A DNA stretch of 64,000 nt from Pseudanabaena sp. FACHB-2040 (GCF_014696715.1 NZ_JACJQO010000012.1:124001-188000), one strand, 5' to 3'. Positions 21,900 to 30,853 are shown, counted from the first letter of the stretch. Program-made: numbers and translations. Notes: generated by a model not told the origin, from the letters alone.

Positions 21900-22850
21900 A
21901 TGGCAGCAGAAGCACTTGGCTGGTGGGGCGTTCCCCTGGGGATCTTGGCAGGCACCCTGCGAGGCAGCGCCCCGTTTCTCTTTGTGAGCCTGGGCGAGTG
22001 CCTGACCGAAAAAAGCGGCAAGATCAACCTGGGCCTAGAGGGCACGCTGCTGATGGGGGCGATGAGCGCCTACGGCGTGTCTTTCCTGACTCAAGGCTGG
22101 GCCGGACCAGTCTTGGCCCCCTGGCTGGGGGTGCTGGTGGCAGGCATCGCTGGCATGGCAATGGGGGCCATTTTTGGCTGGCTCTCGCAGCAACCCCGCG
22201 TTAATGATGTGGCGGTAGGCATTGCCATGATCATCTTTGGCAGCGGCTTGGCTTTTTTCCTGGGTAAGCCTTTCATTCAACCTCAGGCTCCCCAACTCAT
22301 GACATTTAACCTGGGAGCTTGGAGCAGCCTAGCGCCGGTGCGGTCGGCTCTGCAGATTAGCCCGCTGTTTTTGCTGGGAGTAGCCGTGGTGCCCCTGATG
22401 AACTGGTTTTTCCGCTCGACCCGCTGGGGGCTTTATGTACGGGCTGTAGGAGATAGCCCAGAAGCTGCCAAGGCGATGGGCATCTCGATTTTCAAAGTGC
22501 GAATGCTGAGTGTAATGGCGGGCAGCTTTTTGTCAGGCATTGGCGGAGCCTGCCTGTCGCTGTACTACCCTGGCGTTTGGACAGAGCGAATCTCTAGCGG
22601 CCAAGGGCTGATGGCGGTGGCATTGGTGATCTTTGCCCGTTGGAATCCCACCCAGTGCCTCTGGGCCTCGCTGCTGTTTGGCGGCGCTCAAGCGCTGGGC
22701 CCCGCCTTTCAATCGATAGGAATTGACTCCTACTACTACCTGTTCAACGCTGCCCCCTACATCCTGACGCTGGTGATTATGGTTTTGACCTGTTCACCCA
22801 AGCGCACTCTAGCCGGTGCCCCAGGTGCTCTGGGTAAAGAAGATTCCTAA
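21900..22850 (+). CDS. ABC transporter permease (BMP/nucleoside importer, second permease)
   Basis: This is the partner permease of the same class (YufQ-like), 316 aa and strongly hydrophobic. It begins with a GTLRGSAPFLFVSLGECLTE motif and has KSGKINLGLEGTLLMGA, matching the family. It ends before a perfect bidirectional hairpin terminator. No ATP-binding subunit is encoded next to it, so the ATPase must come from elsewhere in the genome. Confidence 0.88.
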   Translation: MAAEALGWWGVPLGILAGTLRGSAPFLFVSLGECLTEKSGKINLGLEGTLLMGAMSAYGVSFLTQGWAGPVLAPWLGVLVAGIAGMAMGAIFGWLSQQPRVNDVAVGIAMIIFGSGLAFFLGKPFIQPQAPQLMTFNLGAWSSLAPVRSALQISPLFLLGVAVVPLMNWFFRSTRWGLYVRAVGDSPEAAKAMGISIFKVRMLSVMAGSFLSGIGGACLSLYYPGVWTERISSGQGLMAVALVIFARWNPTQCLWASLLFGGAQALGPAFQSIGIDSYYYLFNAAPYILTLVIMVLTCSPKRTLAGAPGALGKEDS

Positions 22851-22857
22851 ACCAAAA

Positions 22858-22887
22858 AAAAGGAGAGGTCGTTTGACCTCTCCTTTT
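22858..22887. terminator. Bidirectional terminator between permease and sigma factor genes
   Basis: A perfect 13-bp stem AAAAGGAGAGGTC / GACCTCTCCTTTT with loop GTTT has a T run on one side and an A run on the other. It lies between convergent genes and should serve both. Confidence 0.9.
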
Positions 22888-22936
22888 CACAGATTTCAAA
22901 TGAATGCTGCCCCTAGTGAGGACAGCTAACCAACTA

Positions 22937-23944
22937 CTAGCTCGCCAAGTATCCATGCATGGAAGACTTGCGGCGGCGCAGGTGCTTGAGGGCCTGCTGC
23001 TCAAGCTGGCGAACTCGCTCACGACTGATGTTCATGCGGTTGCCAACCTTGGCTAGAGACAGCTCGTTACCGTCTTCTAGACCGTAGCGCAGGGTAATGA
23101 CTTCCTGCTGCTGCGGGGTTAGCTCAGCCAGCAAGGTTCTCAGGTCTTGCTTGAGCGATTCCTGGGCTGTGAAGGTCTCGGGAGAGATGCCCTCGTCTTC
23201 TAACAGCTCCTGCAGCTCAGTATCTTGGTTGTCGCCAATGCGAACATCTAGAGAGATGGGCTGGCGAGACAGCACCAAGAACTCACGGATCTGCTTGGGC
23301 TCTAGCTCTAGCTCATCACCAATCTCGTTGGCGGTAGGAGCCCGACCTAGCTTCTGAGACAGCTCGCGCTGCACCCGCTTGATCTTGTTGAGCTTTTCGG
23401 TGATGTGGATAGGCAGGCGGATGGTGCGGGCCTGTTGGGCGATCGCACGGGTAATGGCCTGACGAATCCACCAGTAAGCGTAGGTTGAGAACTTGTAGCC
23501 CTTGGTTGGGTCAAACTTCTCGACGCCGCGCTCTAGGCCCAGCGTGCCCTCCTGGATTAGATCCAGGAACTCCAGGTTGCGCTTCTGGTATTTCTTTGCG
23601 ATCGCAACGACCAGTCGCAGGTTGGCCTCAATCATCTTGCGCTTGGCCCGCTGGCCCTGGCGGATCTGCTTATCGAGATCCTCGACACTAAGCTTAACGG
23701 CTTCGGCCCACTGCTCTTGAGTTGGTGCCTCACCCAGTTGATCGACGAGCTGCTCCTGCGCTTCGAGCAGCGTCATCATCTGCATGACCTGCTTACCCAA
23801 GATAATCTCTTGCTCATGGGTCAGCAAAGGCACCCGCCCTATCTCATGTAGATAGGTCCGCACAGCATCTGCTGTGTAGAGAGGTTGGCTTTTAGAGATA
23901 CGGGATTTGGTTTTAGGCATGGACTCACTCGCCTCCACTGACAA
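22937..23944 (-). CDS. Group 2 sigma-70 factor (RpoD-like, non-essential class)
   Basis: Group 2 sigma factors direct RNA polymerase in stress, dark or nutrient responses in cyanobacteria. The 335 aa protein has a short region 1.2 ([22 protein letters not shown]), region 2 ([26 protein letters not shown] and [14 protein letters not shown]), region 3, and region 4 with [17 protein letters not shown]. It lacks the long N-terminus of group 1 SigA. Which of SigB, C, D or E it matches cannot be settled by eye. A Met at residue 9 is an alternative start. Confidence 0.92.
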   Translation of the reverse strand: MSVEASESMPKTKSRISKSQPLYTADAVRTYLHEIGRVPLLTHEQEIILGKQVMQMMTLLEAQEQLVDQLGEAPTQEQWAEAVKLSVEDLDKQIRQGQRAKRKMIEANLRLVVAIAKKYQKRNLEFLDLIQEGTLGLERGVEKFDPTKGYKFSTYAYWWIRQAITRAIAQQARTIRLPIHITEKLNKIKRVQRELSQKLGRAPTANEIGDELELEPKQIREFLVLSRQPISLDVRIGDNQDTELQELLEDEGISPETFTAQESLKQDLRTLLAELTPQQQEVITLRYGLEDGNELSLAKVGNRMNISRERVRQLEQQALKHLRRRKSSMHGYLAS

Positions 23945-24853
23945 TGCTGATAACGCCCCAAAACTGACTGAATAGAAAACTGAGAAAGGAGATGCTCCAG
24001 TCTACTGATGATTCAAATACTTGGTAAGTAAAAATCAAAAGTTCTGAATGGCCTGAGGTTGACACTGAGGGCTGTCCCAACACGAACAAAGACTGCACTG
24101 GTCAACCGGGTTTCGCTGATACATCTTGGGGATAAGGACGGCAACGCCCATCCCTAAAGTTTCAGCTCGCTAGACCTCAAACAAAAACACTACAAGCAAC
24201 TCCGAGAATCAGAGCCTTAATCAAAACCGTTATGAGTTTATCCTTCCTATACTATAGCAACCTTAAAGTTGCGTAAAGTGCTACAAGCGCAAACCCTGCA
24301 ATCTACTCATCGAACGGCTGAAATAGGCTGCCGCCAGTATTCTCAGGGAAAATGACGGGACACTGTTGGCTGAACCAACTCCTATATTGTCTCGCCTGCG
24401 GCTAAAAAGCCTGTGGGGAAAGCCCCCCCAAACAACCGAACATTGGACCTTTGTGCCGAAAAACCGACAAAACCACCGATTTTGCTAGCCCTGAGGTATT
24501 TCTCAGGAGCGTTAAAACTCGACTTTGTGGTTGCATTGCCCGATTGAAAGACCATACTGCCATAGCCATGTTGCTAAGGCATAACAAGCTTGTGGCACCC
24601 ATGTGACAATAGTGCCTGATCAGCCCCAGACTAACCTCCCTCGATCGGGTCTTAAGCTTTTTTCAATAGGGGCAATTTACACCCTGCCGCAGGGGGGGGA
24701 CTCATTTAAGTCAATACCTTTCTCTTGAGAGAGCGTAATCGAGTTCACAGCTGTTACATTGCTTAACAACAACACAAAACGTTGTCTTCTGGCGAGCGAC
24801 AATTTTTCTAATCTGCCTGCTCTGCCCCTATACCACCCTCAGGAGAACAGATT
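23945..24853. other. Long non-coding stretch between the sigma factor and hli genes
   Basis: These 900 bases hold no credible protein gene. They should contain the divergent promoters of both neighbours and an HLR1-like site at 24753-24768. The middle (about 24250-24650) is of ordinary composition and could hide an unrecognised RNA; I found no known RNA fold by eye. Confidence 0.45.
24753..24768 (+). promoter_or_regulatory. HLR1-like element (RpaB binding motif) upstream of hli
   Basis: GTTACATTGCTTAACA matches the known HLR1 consensus (G/T)TTACA(T/A)(T/A)NN(G/T)TTACA with one mismatch in the second repeat. It lies 86 bases upstream of the hli start codon. RpaB is known to bind such direct repeats at hli promoters. 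Confidence 0.72.
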
Positions 24854-25057
24854 ATGACTAGCAATCCTAACCCCGATACCGGTTACGAAAATCAATTTCA
24901 ACGCAAGTACGGCGAGTTTGGCACCAAATTTGAATTTGGCTCCAACCCCTCCGCTGAACTATGGAATGGCCGTCTAGCTATGCTGGGCTTCCTCGGCGCT
25001 CTGCTGATTGAAGCAACCACTGGTCAAGGCTTCTTCCATTGGCTGGGCCTGTTCTAA
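24854..25057 (+). CDS. hli: High-light-inducible protein (Hlip/SCP)
   Basis: This one-helix thylakoid membrane protein of the chlorophyll a/b-binding family protects photosystem assembly intermediates and binds chlorophyll and carotenoid. The 67 aa protein has the signature ELWNGRLAMLGF at about residues 35-46, with the Glu, Asn and Arg ligand positions intact, and one hydrophobic helix. AGGAGA lies about seven bases upstream. It has its own HLR1-like site and terminator, so it is a single-gene unit. Confidence 0.95.
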   Translation: MTSNPNPDTGYENQFQRKYGEFGTKFEFGSNPSAELWNGRLAMLGFLGALLIEATTGQGFFHWLGLF

Positions 25058-25107
25058 ACAACGGCTAAAGCCAAAGCGTATTCTATATAATCGCACTCAA
25101 TTCCAAG

Positions 25108-25137
25108 AAGGGATGAATCAGTTTCATCCCTTTTTTC
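25108..25137 (+). terminator. Terminator after hli
   Basis: The stem AAGGGATGAA / TTCATCCCTT with a five-base loop runs into six T. The rest of the 337-base gap to the next gene shows no gene. Confidence 0.88.
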
Positions 25138-25394
25138 TGTTTAATCACTTGGCTTGTACCAATTCTCCTAGCTAACTCAACCGCAGTTACAGATCTAGCA
25201 CTGGGTGCAAGTCTCTGCGCCTCTACTAAGGATCATCTGTAGTCAAACCTTCTATAACGATTTAGTAACCAAGTCAGTGACAAAAACGAGCCAAAAAGAA
25301 GCGTTGCTGGATCAACTCTGGCTTCTAGCCAAAAAATTCCTGCAACGCTTATGCTAGGGACCGCCCAACGGCAGCCCCTGAGAAAGTCAATACC

Positions 25395-25763
25395 CTACCA
25401 CCAGGTACGCTCGCCATTTTCATCGGTGCGAGCCTGACGAATGACGTCGGAAATCTCATCCGCATCCTTGACGTGGTGGAGCGCCTTTTGGCTGCCGTCG
25501 GGTTCATCTACTACGAAGTAGGTGGGCACAACGATATGGTCGCCCGTGATGTCGGGGGCATCAACAGCAACCTGTTGAGATTTCTCCTCTAAAGATTTAG
25601 AGTCGTCAATGCGATCTCCCGGGTTGACTGTCATCCTGGGATTTTGGCGCAGCGCCTCGCGGTGCTCGGCCTTTTGCTTTGGATCTACCGCTTCAGGAGT
25701 CAGGGGTTGCCGGATCTCCTGGTTGCCGGAGTTATTGTTGTCTGAGCTGTTTTGATTGGTCAT
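25395..25763 (-). CDS. Hypothetical acidic protein
   Basis: I do not recognise the family. The 122 aa product is hydrophilic and acidic, with a disordered Asn/Ser/Gln-rich N-terminus. A folded C-terminal part (about 70-122) contains DHIVVPTYFVVDEPDGSQ and ends in TWW. AGGAGG lies directly upstream of the ATG (spacing about seven bases), so it is probably translated. It lies about 90 bases downstream of the ribosome hibernation gene on the same strand and may share its transcript. Confidence 0.7.
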   Translation of the reverse strand: MTNQNSSDNNNSGNQEIRQPLTPEAVDPKQKAEHREALRQNPRMTVNPGDRIDDSKSLEEKSQQVAVDAPDITGDHIVVPTYFVVDEPDGSQKALHHVKDADEISDVIRQARTDENGERTWW

Positions 25764-25849
25764 AAATACCTCCTGTCAAGCCTCCTGTATCGGGGCAAGT
25801 CTTATATACAGTAACGACCAGATGGTTTGAGCGATATCGCTCAAAAGCT

Positions 25850-26470
25850 TTAAGATTGCCAACCGGCAGGCAGATCAATGGGTGCGCCTTCTGACTTTTC
25901 TGCGTTGGCTCCTGGCTTGCTAACAATCTGTACGGTGCTGGCTTGAGGGCCTTCCTCGCCTTCTTGCACAAAGCAGTGGACTCCTGTTCCTAGCGTTAAG
26001 CGGTCAAAGTCGTTGTTGAGTACACTGTTGCGGTGAAAGTAGATCTCCTGGCCATCCAAATCTCTGAGAAAGCCATAGCCTTCCTCAGGGAAGAGCTGGG
26101 TAACAATGGCTCCCATCTCCTGATCGGGGTGGCTTTTAGTCCGGTTTTGCTGACGATCGACTAGCTTAACCAACTGCTTCCGAGCTGCATCAAAGGCGCT
26201 ACGAACAACAGATTCTAGCGGGATGTGCTGAGTGCTTTCGGCAGGATTTTTAGCAACTGCCAGTTCGTGTCCGGGGGGGACGGTCAGATCAACTCGTACC
26301 CGGAAGGGAGAGCCGTGATCAGGGTGGTCATGAACTTTTTCGACAGCGACCCGACAGCTGCTGATGTGGTCACATACCTCTTCTAGCTTGGCCACCTTTT
26401 CCTGAATCAACGTTTCCAGGGCTGAGGTTTTGTCTAGATTGCGGTACGTAACCTCCAATGGAACTTGCAT
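25850..26470 (-). CDS. Ribosome hibernation factor (HPF/RaiA/YfiA family) fused to a cold-shock domain
   Basis: The N-terminal half (MQVPLEVTYRNLDKTSALETL, then FRVRVDLTVPPGHELAV) is a sigma-54-modulation/HPF domain of about 120 residues that in known proteins binds the 30S subunit and silences ribosomes. The C-terminal part (about 125-190, GAIVTQLFPEEGYGFLRD, then IYFHRNSVL) is a cold-shock OB fold with the FxF-like RNA-binding pattern. The ATG at 26470 has GGAGAG seven bases upstream; longer starts lack support. The protein has 206 aa. Confidence 0.88.
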   Translation of the reverse strand: MQVPLEVTYRNLDKTSALETLIQEKVAKLEEVCDHISSCRVAVEKVHDHPDHGSPFRVRVDLTVPPGHELAVAKNPAESTQHIPLESVVRSAFDAARKQLVKLVDRQQNRTKSHPDQEMGAIVTQLFPEEGYGFLRDLDGQEIYFHRNSVLNNDFDRLTLGTGVHCFVQEGEEGPQASTVQIVSKPGANAEKSEGAPIDLPAGWQS

Positions 26471-26621
26471 GAAATTTCTCTCCTGCTTAAGGGCTATGCT
26501 AACCTGCGTTGCCTTAGTTAACTTCCTAGCAGGTTCGCGTTTATCTGTAATAGCCAATGGCAGGGGCTAGAAACCTCGTTCTAGGGAAGGAAACCTTCGT
26601 TCTTAAGGGGTAGGGCCAAGG

Positions 26622-26650
26622 TTGACATGCTTGCTTGGTTGCCCTATTCT
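26622..26650 (+). promoter_or_regulatory. Orphan consensus-like sigma-70 promoter
   Basis: TTGACA (26622-26627) and TATTCT (26645-26650) are separated by exactly 17 bases. No convincing plus-strand gene follows; the next genes on both sides are on the minus strand. It may drive an RNA antisense to the gene at 26848-27288. Confidence 0.5.
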
Positions 26651-26684
26651 GATTTGTCAGCCTGCTTTATACTAAGAAAAGCCA

Positions 26685-26710
26685 ATAAAAAGACCGGCCT
26701 TAACCGGTCC
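26685..26710 (-). terminator. Terminator of the 26848-27288 gene
   Basis: Read on the minus strand, GACCGG TTAAGG CCGGTC is followed by TTTTTATT. It lies about 140 bases after the stop of the upstream minus-strand gene. The surrounding 26471-26847 stretch otherwise holds only the orphan promoter. Confidence 0.8.
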
Positions 26711-26847
26711 CGAGAGGTAGACAATAACGCGAAATTGCGTCATGGAGTTAGCAGATTTATTGTTGCAGTCGCTTACTGCTCAAGCGTCTACCTGAAGATA
26801 GATTGCTGCTGATAGGCAGACCTGTAGGCAAGCTTGCTAACGTGGGG

Positions 26848-27288
26848 TTAACGGTACTCGCCCTCTGCTACGACCTCCCAGTTTTCGCCATCGGCCGAAA
26901 TCAGAACCCGCAGTTCATATTGAGTGGGATATGTAGAGTTGGTATCTTCAAGGTAGGGCTGGTAGATGTAGCAGATTTGTGCTTCGGGGTGGCTCTGGTA
27001 AAGCATCAACTCGTTACTTACCGAGTCGAATTCGGCGTAGTTTTCCAGGTCGCTAAAGCTAGCATCAAATAGGCATAGGGTAAAGTCTTGGGCTTGAGGG
27101 TTCCAGCCGAAGATTTTGAAGGGGAGGCACCCCATTGGGCCATGTAAAGTCTCCCAGCTCCGGTTAGTCAAGATTAAAAAGCTCTGGGTTTGCAGGCCCG
27201 CTAAGCCGGGAAAAGGTGCGATCGCACCTCTGGCCTCATCCCATGTGGCTTCAGATGTAATAGCCCTACGACTCGAAAAAGACTGCAT
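26848..27288 (-). CDS. Hypothetical protein, possible discoidin-like beta-sandwich
   Basis: I do not recognise a named family. The product of about 146 aa has no signal peptide or membrane helix. It is rich in aromatic residues in alternating strands (DFTLCLFDASFSDLENYAEF, then YELRVLISADGENWEVV). The last motif resembles the end of carbohydrate-binding F5/8-type domains; this is only a resemblance. The ATG at 27288 has GGGA about eight bases upstream; a TTG at 27312 is the alternative. A terminator follows. Confidence 0.68.
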   Translation of the reverse strand: MQSFSSRRAITSEATWDEARGAIAPFPGLAGLQTQSFLILTNRSWETLHGPMGCLPFKIFGWNPQAQDFTLCLFDASFSDLENYAEFDSVSNELMLYQSHPEAQICYIYQPYLEDTNSTYPTQYELRVLISADGENWEVVAEGEYR

Positions 27289-27544
27289 AGTTCTTATCCC
27301 AATTTGCAGCAACGACGTCAGTCTCAGTTCCTGTCTGCTGTGCCCGGGCCTATCGTTTGCAACAGGCTTAGCGCGTAAGCAATCAGATCCTACAAACTGA
27401 GGCTACTCAGGAGTTGACTAGACCTATGAGGATTGGAGCCAGCCTAATTTTTTGCAACTGCCCTCAGCATTTATCGCATGATAGGGCGACCCTAAGTGGC
27501 CTTGCAACCTTTACTCTAGAGCTATACCGCTTGGCCAACGAGGG

Positions 27545-29536
27545 TTAGCGGGTCTCTGTAAGATGGGCGACCGCGCTAGCCAACTGACGCATCTCTACAG
27601 GTTTTTGCAAATGCATTTGGTAGCCCGATTCGAGGGCCTGAAGCTGGGTTTCGGGCTGGGTCGATGGGGTAAGTGCGATCGCAGGTAGCGGTTCTTTGAG
27701 CCTGCCATCTAGCGCCCGCACCTGTTGAATCAACGTCAAGCCATCGCCATCGGGCAACGCTAGATCGCTGACCAGCACATGGGGCTGAAAAGTCTGCAGC
27801 AGAGCCATGGCCTCCTCCATAGAACTAACGGCATTGACCATAGCTCCAGTTCCAGCCAACATGGCGGTATAGAGATCGCGGGACTCGTCTTCCGCTTCTA
27901 CCAGCAGTACCCGCACCTCATCTAGTTCAGGTTGCTTCTCTGGGCGATCAGGCGTTTGGCTGGGCAAGGAAATCTCAGACGTATCATTACTCACCACCAG
28001 TTGAGGCAAAAACACGCTAAAAGTAGACCCCTGCCCCGGACCCGGGCTCTCGGCTCGAATACTGCCGCCGTGAAGCTCGACTAGGTGACGCACAATGGCT
28101 AGCCCTAAACCCAGCCCAGTGTAGTTACGCGTGGGGGAGCTATCTCCTTGGTAAAACCGCTCAAACAGATGGGGCAGAAGGGCAGATTCAATGCCTCTGC
28201 CGTTGTCTTGCACTTCAATGTCAATATGGCCGTTGATTCGGTTGAGCCGAACATCAATTCGGCCCCCATGAGGCGTAAATTTCACAGCATTAGACAGCAG
28301 ATTCCAGACTACCTGCTGCAGGCGGTTGCGATCGCCCATCACCAGTCCGACCTGCGGAGAGAAATCAGTCACTAAAAAGATATTCTTTGCCTGCACAGCG
28401 GGCAGCATGACCTCAATGGCCGAGAGCACTACAGACCTAACGTCTACAGGTTCAACATTGAGCCGTAGTTCACCTCGCACAATGCGAGACACATCCAAAA
28501 CATCTTCAATCAGCCGTTTTAGGGCATCTAAGTTGCGTTGAACGGTTTGAAAGGCCTGTTGCGTCATCTTGTCATTCAATTTCCGCCGATGCAGCAGCTG
28601 CACCCAGCCCTGCATCGCGTTAAGCGGCGTCCGCAGCTCGTGGGAGAGGGTCGCCAAAAACTCATCTTTAACTCGGTTGGCTGTTTCCGCCTGCTCCCTA
28701 GCCGCTTGTTCCCGTGCCAATAGTTCCTCTCGTTCCTGCTCGGCTTTTTTACGGGCCGTAATGTCGCGCCAGGTGACGACCACGCCATCGCCAAATTTAG
28801 CTGCTCGCACATCCAGGGCTAGCGCCAGTTGAGCCTGCGCTCCGTAGCCCTCATACAGCAGAGACTCCTTGACCAGCGGCACCCCAGTTTCGACAACTCG
28901 GCAATAGGCTTCTAGCAGTCCGGTTTTGGTATGAATGGGAAAGTGCTCACAGAGCAGCTGGCCAGCTTCAACCCTGCCTGCTGCTGCAAACTGCTGAATA
29001 GCGGCGCGATTGACATACTCAATGCGAAAATCGACAATCTTACCACTGCTATTGCGCACCGCAGCATAGATGCCAAAGCAGTCTAGCATCGTTTCTACCG
29101 ACACCCTAAAGCGATCTTCGCTGGCCTTTAGGGCTGATTCTGCTCGCAGTCGGGCTTGCCGCTCCTGCCGCTCTCGCAAAGCTCGTTTAACAGCCAAGAT
29201 GAGGCGATCCAACCGCTGTTTTAGGACGTAGTCTGTTGCGCCCTGCTTCAGAGTTTCGATGGCTAGCTCTTCGCCCAAAACACCTGTCACCAGAATGAAG
29301 GGAATATCTGGATATTGGCTGCGGATAATCTCTAGAGCGGAAAGACCGTCAAAGTAAGGCAGTGAATAGTCAGCCAGAATTAGATCGATTTCAGTATTTC
29401 TCAAAACTGACAGAAACGTTTCTCGGGTTTCTACGCAGTAAAACTGCCCAGCAATTCCTGCTCCCACCAGAGTAGAACGAATCATTTCTCGATCAAAAGC
29501 AATATCCTCCAGAAGTAGAATGCGTGGATAAGTCAT
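27545..29536 (-). CDS. Hybrid sensor histidine kinase (REC-PAS-HisKA-HATPase-REC)
   Basis: This cytosolic signalling protein of 663 aa has no membrane helix. Domains in order: a receiver (1-125, phospho-acceptor Asp56 in LILADYSLPYFDG), a PAS-like domain (about 145-265, ending VVTWRDITARKKAE), a short coiled coil, the dimerisation/phosphoacceptor domain (SHELRTPLNAM), the ATPase (LLSNAVKFTPHGG, DNGRGI, GLGLGLAIV), and a C-terminal receiver (VLVSDLALPDGDG). With receivers at both ends it likely sits inside a phosphorelay. The input signal is unknown. It is followed on the minus strand by non-coding DNA. Confidence 0.93.
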   Translation of the reverse strand: MTYPRILLLEDIAFDREMIRSTLVGAGIAGQFYCVETRETFLSVLRNTEIDLILADYSLPYFDGLSALEIIRSQYPDIPFILVTGVLGEELAIETLKQGATDYVLKQRLDRLILAVKRALRERQERQARLRAESALKASEDRFRVSVETMLDCFGIYAAVRNSSGKIVDFRIEYVNRAAIQQFAAAGRVEAGQLLCEHFPIHTKTGLLEAYCRVVETGVPLVKESLLYEGYGAQAQLALALDVRAAKFGDGVVVTWRDITARKKAEQEREELLAREQAAREQAETANRVKDEFLATLSHELRTPLNAMQGWVQLLHRRKLNDKMTQQAFQTVQRNLDALKRLIEDVLDVSRIVRGELRLNVEPVDVRSVVLSAIEVMLPAVQAKNIFLVTDFSPQVGLVMGDRNRLQQVVWNLLSNAVKFTPHGGRIDVRLNRINGHIDIEVQDNGRGIESALLPHLFERFYQGDSSPTRNYTGLGLGLAIVRHLVELHGGSIRAESPGPGQGSTFSVFLPQLVVSNDTSEISLPSQTPDRPEKQPELDEVRVLLVEAEDESRDLYTAMLAGTGAMVNAVSSMEEAMALLQTFQPHVLVSDLALPDGDGLTLIQQVRALDGRLKEPLPAIALTPSTQPETQLQALESGYQMHLQKPVEMRQLASAVAHLTETR

Positions 29537-29981
29537 GGGTTCGGCCCTACAGAAGCAATGAGGAACACACTCAGAATGGCTAATCTTCAGATCCTAAGCT
29601 TTACCCCTAAGCTCTGCTAATGAACGGAGTAGATTAGCTTAAATACTGAAAGAATTGCTGAAATCTAATGGCAAAACGATTTGAGCTAGGAACATTTCGA
29701 AGCAGAATCCTCATCGGTTAGCACCCCTGTAGAATGGCTGATGCAAGCTTGTTTTGGCATCTTCCGGCAGTACCAATCCTTTAGGGTTTTGCCTCTGTCT
29801 TTAACTCCACTTCAGCTCATCCCCTTGCCGTACTCATCCGTCAGCCCTGTCTGCTAGAGTAGGGCACTTCCACACGTAGCGCCCCAGCGTAGAAGCGCCC
29901 CTTAGGAACGCCTCTATACTGGAGCGCTGCTGCCTTAAAAAGGCAACCAATGGCAGTGGAGGAAGAGACGCTCCCTACCCG
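29537..29981. other. Non-coding stretch between the HCP and kinase genes
   Basis: No gene is visible. It holds the presumed kinase promoter and an imperfect 20-bp inverted repeat (29878-29897 with 29909-29928, four mismatches), which could form a hairpin downstream of the HCP gene. Confidence 0.5.
29878..29928. repeat. Imperfect inverted repeat
   Basis: The arms AGCGCCCCAGCGTAGAAGCG and its near-complement CGCCTCTATACTGGAGCGCT pair at 16 of 20 positions across an 11-base loop. No T run follows directly. Confidence 0.55.
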
Positions 29982-30506
29982 CTAGAGGCTAGGCGTGACG
30001 CCTGTTTCTGCTTGGGTTGGGGTTGGCTTAACCTGGCTATAGCCCATGCGGCTGGCTGCTTCCCGCAGGAACGAAATCTGCTCCTGAAACTCTAAGCCTT
30101 CGATCTGCTTTAGCACCTGCTGAACTGCATCACTAGGGGCATAGTCGCCAGGCATATCTACAACTCGCTTGCCCATTTCTTCTGCCCAGACGTACCAGAC
30201 CAATAGCTGGTTATTGGGAGACAGGCCACCATAGGTGTGAGATTGGGGGGTGTCGGCTCCGTTGGCAATAGCTCGCATAGTGTTGAGCTGGTCTTCTTGA
30301 GACTGGCCGTACAGTTCTTCGATCAGGGGCTCAGCTAGATTGAGATCGGTTGCTTCGGGGGCGGCTGGGGTGACAGAGCCGCCCATTTTCTCGTAGATAT
30401 AGTAGAGCAGCGCTAGCTTGTCATCGGTGCCTAAATCGCTGTAGTGCTTGAAGAGATCCATGACGGACTTAGACTGAATCTGTTCAAAGTTGGATTGTTG
30501 GGGCAT
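29982..30506 (-). CDS. Helical carotenoid protein (HCP), orange-carotenoid-protein N-terminal-domain homologue
   Basis: HCPs are stand-alone relatives of the carotenoid-binding N-terminal domain of OCP and are proposed carotenoid carriers or singlet-oxygen quenchers. The 174 aa protein aligns by eye with OCP-N: DDKLALLYYIYEKMGGSVTPAAP, then ANGADTPQSHTYGGLSPNNQLLVWYVWAEEMG and QISFLREAASRMGY. Aromatic residues corresponding to OCP Tyr44 and Trp110 appear kept. There is no C-terminal NTF2-like domain. The ATG at 30506 has GAGGA eight bases upstream. The HCP clade cannot be assigned here. Confidence 0.85.
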   Translation of the reverse strand: MPQQSNFEQIQSKSVMDLFKHYSDLGTDDKLALLYYIYEKMGGSVTPAAPEATDLNLAEPLIEELYGQSQEDQLNTMRAIANGADTPQSHTYGGLSPNNQLLVWYVWAEEMGKRVVDMPGDYAPSDAVQQVLKQIEGLEFQEQISFLREAASRMGYSQVKPTPTQAETGVTPSL

Positions 30507-30598
30507 AACAGTTTTCCTCACTAAATAAATAATTTCAAAACAAGCTAATTAAACAAAGCATCAGCAAATGCTTGTAAGCCGATCTAGCTGAACTGGGG

Positions 30599-30853
30599 TT
30601 AAAGCTCAGACTTAGAATCAGGCGCAATTTCAATGCCGCCTGAGGATATTACACGCTGTTGCTCAGTGATTAAATCTTCCAGCGACTGAACTTTAATGCC
30701 GAGACCGCTGCAAGCGGTTCTAAGCGCGTCTAAAAACCGGTTGGTATCGGTACCAAAGCCGCACTGGTGGGATGCGATCGCAAGTCCGTGTTCAGCGTTT
30801 GACTTGGCGCAGTCCACTAGCTCTATGCCCGTCAAGGGTTGGGATGAGGCCAT
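30599..30853 (-). CDS. Hypothetical small protein upstream of the HCP gene
   Basis: I do not recognise the family. The 84 aa product (99 aa if the TTG at 30898 is used) has two Cys in its first half (LVDCAKS and SHQCGFGTD), a third later (TACSGLG), and an acidic Gln-rich C-terminal helix. It lies about 90 bases before the HCP gene on the same strand with no terminator between, so the two may be co-transcribed. The start is uncertain: neither candidate has a good ribosome-binding site. Confidence 0.6.
   Translation of the reverse strand: MASSQPLTGIELVDCAKSNAEHGLAIASHQCGFGTDTNRFLDALRTACSGLGIKVQSLEDLITEQQRVISSGGIEIAPDSKSEL

Noticed and set aside
24402-24602. Minus-strand 66-codon frame between the sigma factor and hli genes
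   Set aside because: No recognisable domain, no good start site; it looks like chance in a long spacer.
26627-26812. Plus-strand 61-codon frame
   Set aside because: Its ATG overlaps the -35 box of the orphan promoter and there is no SD; the sequence is not protein-like.
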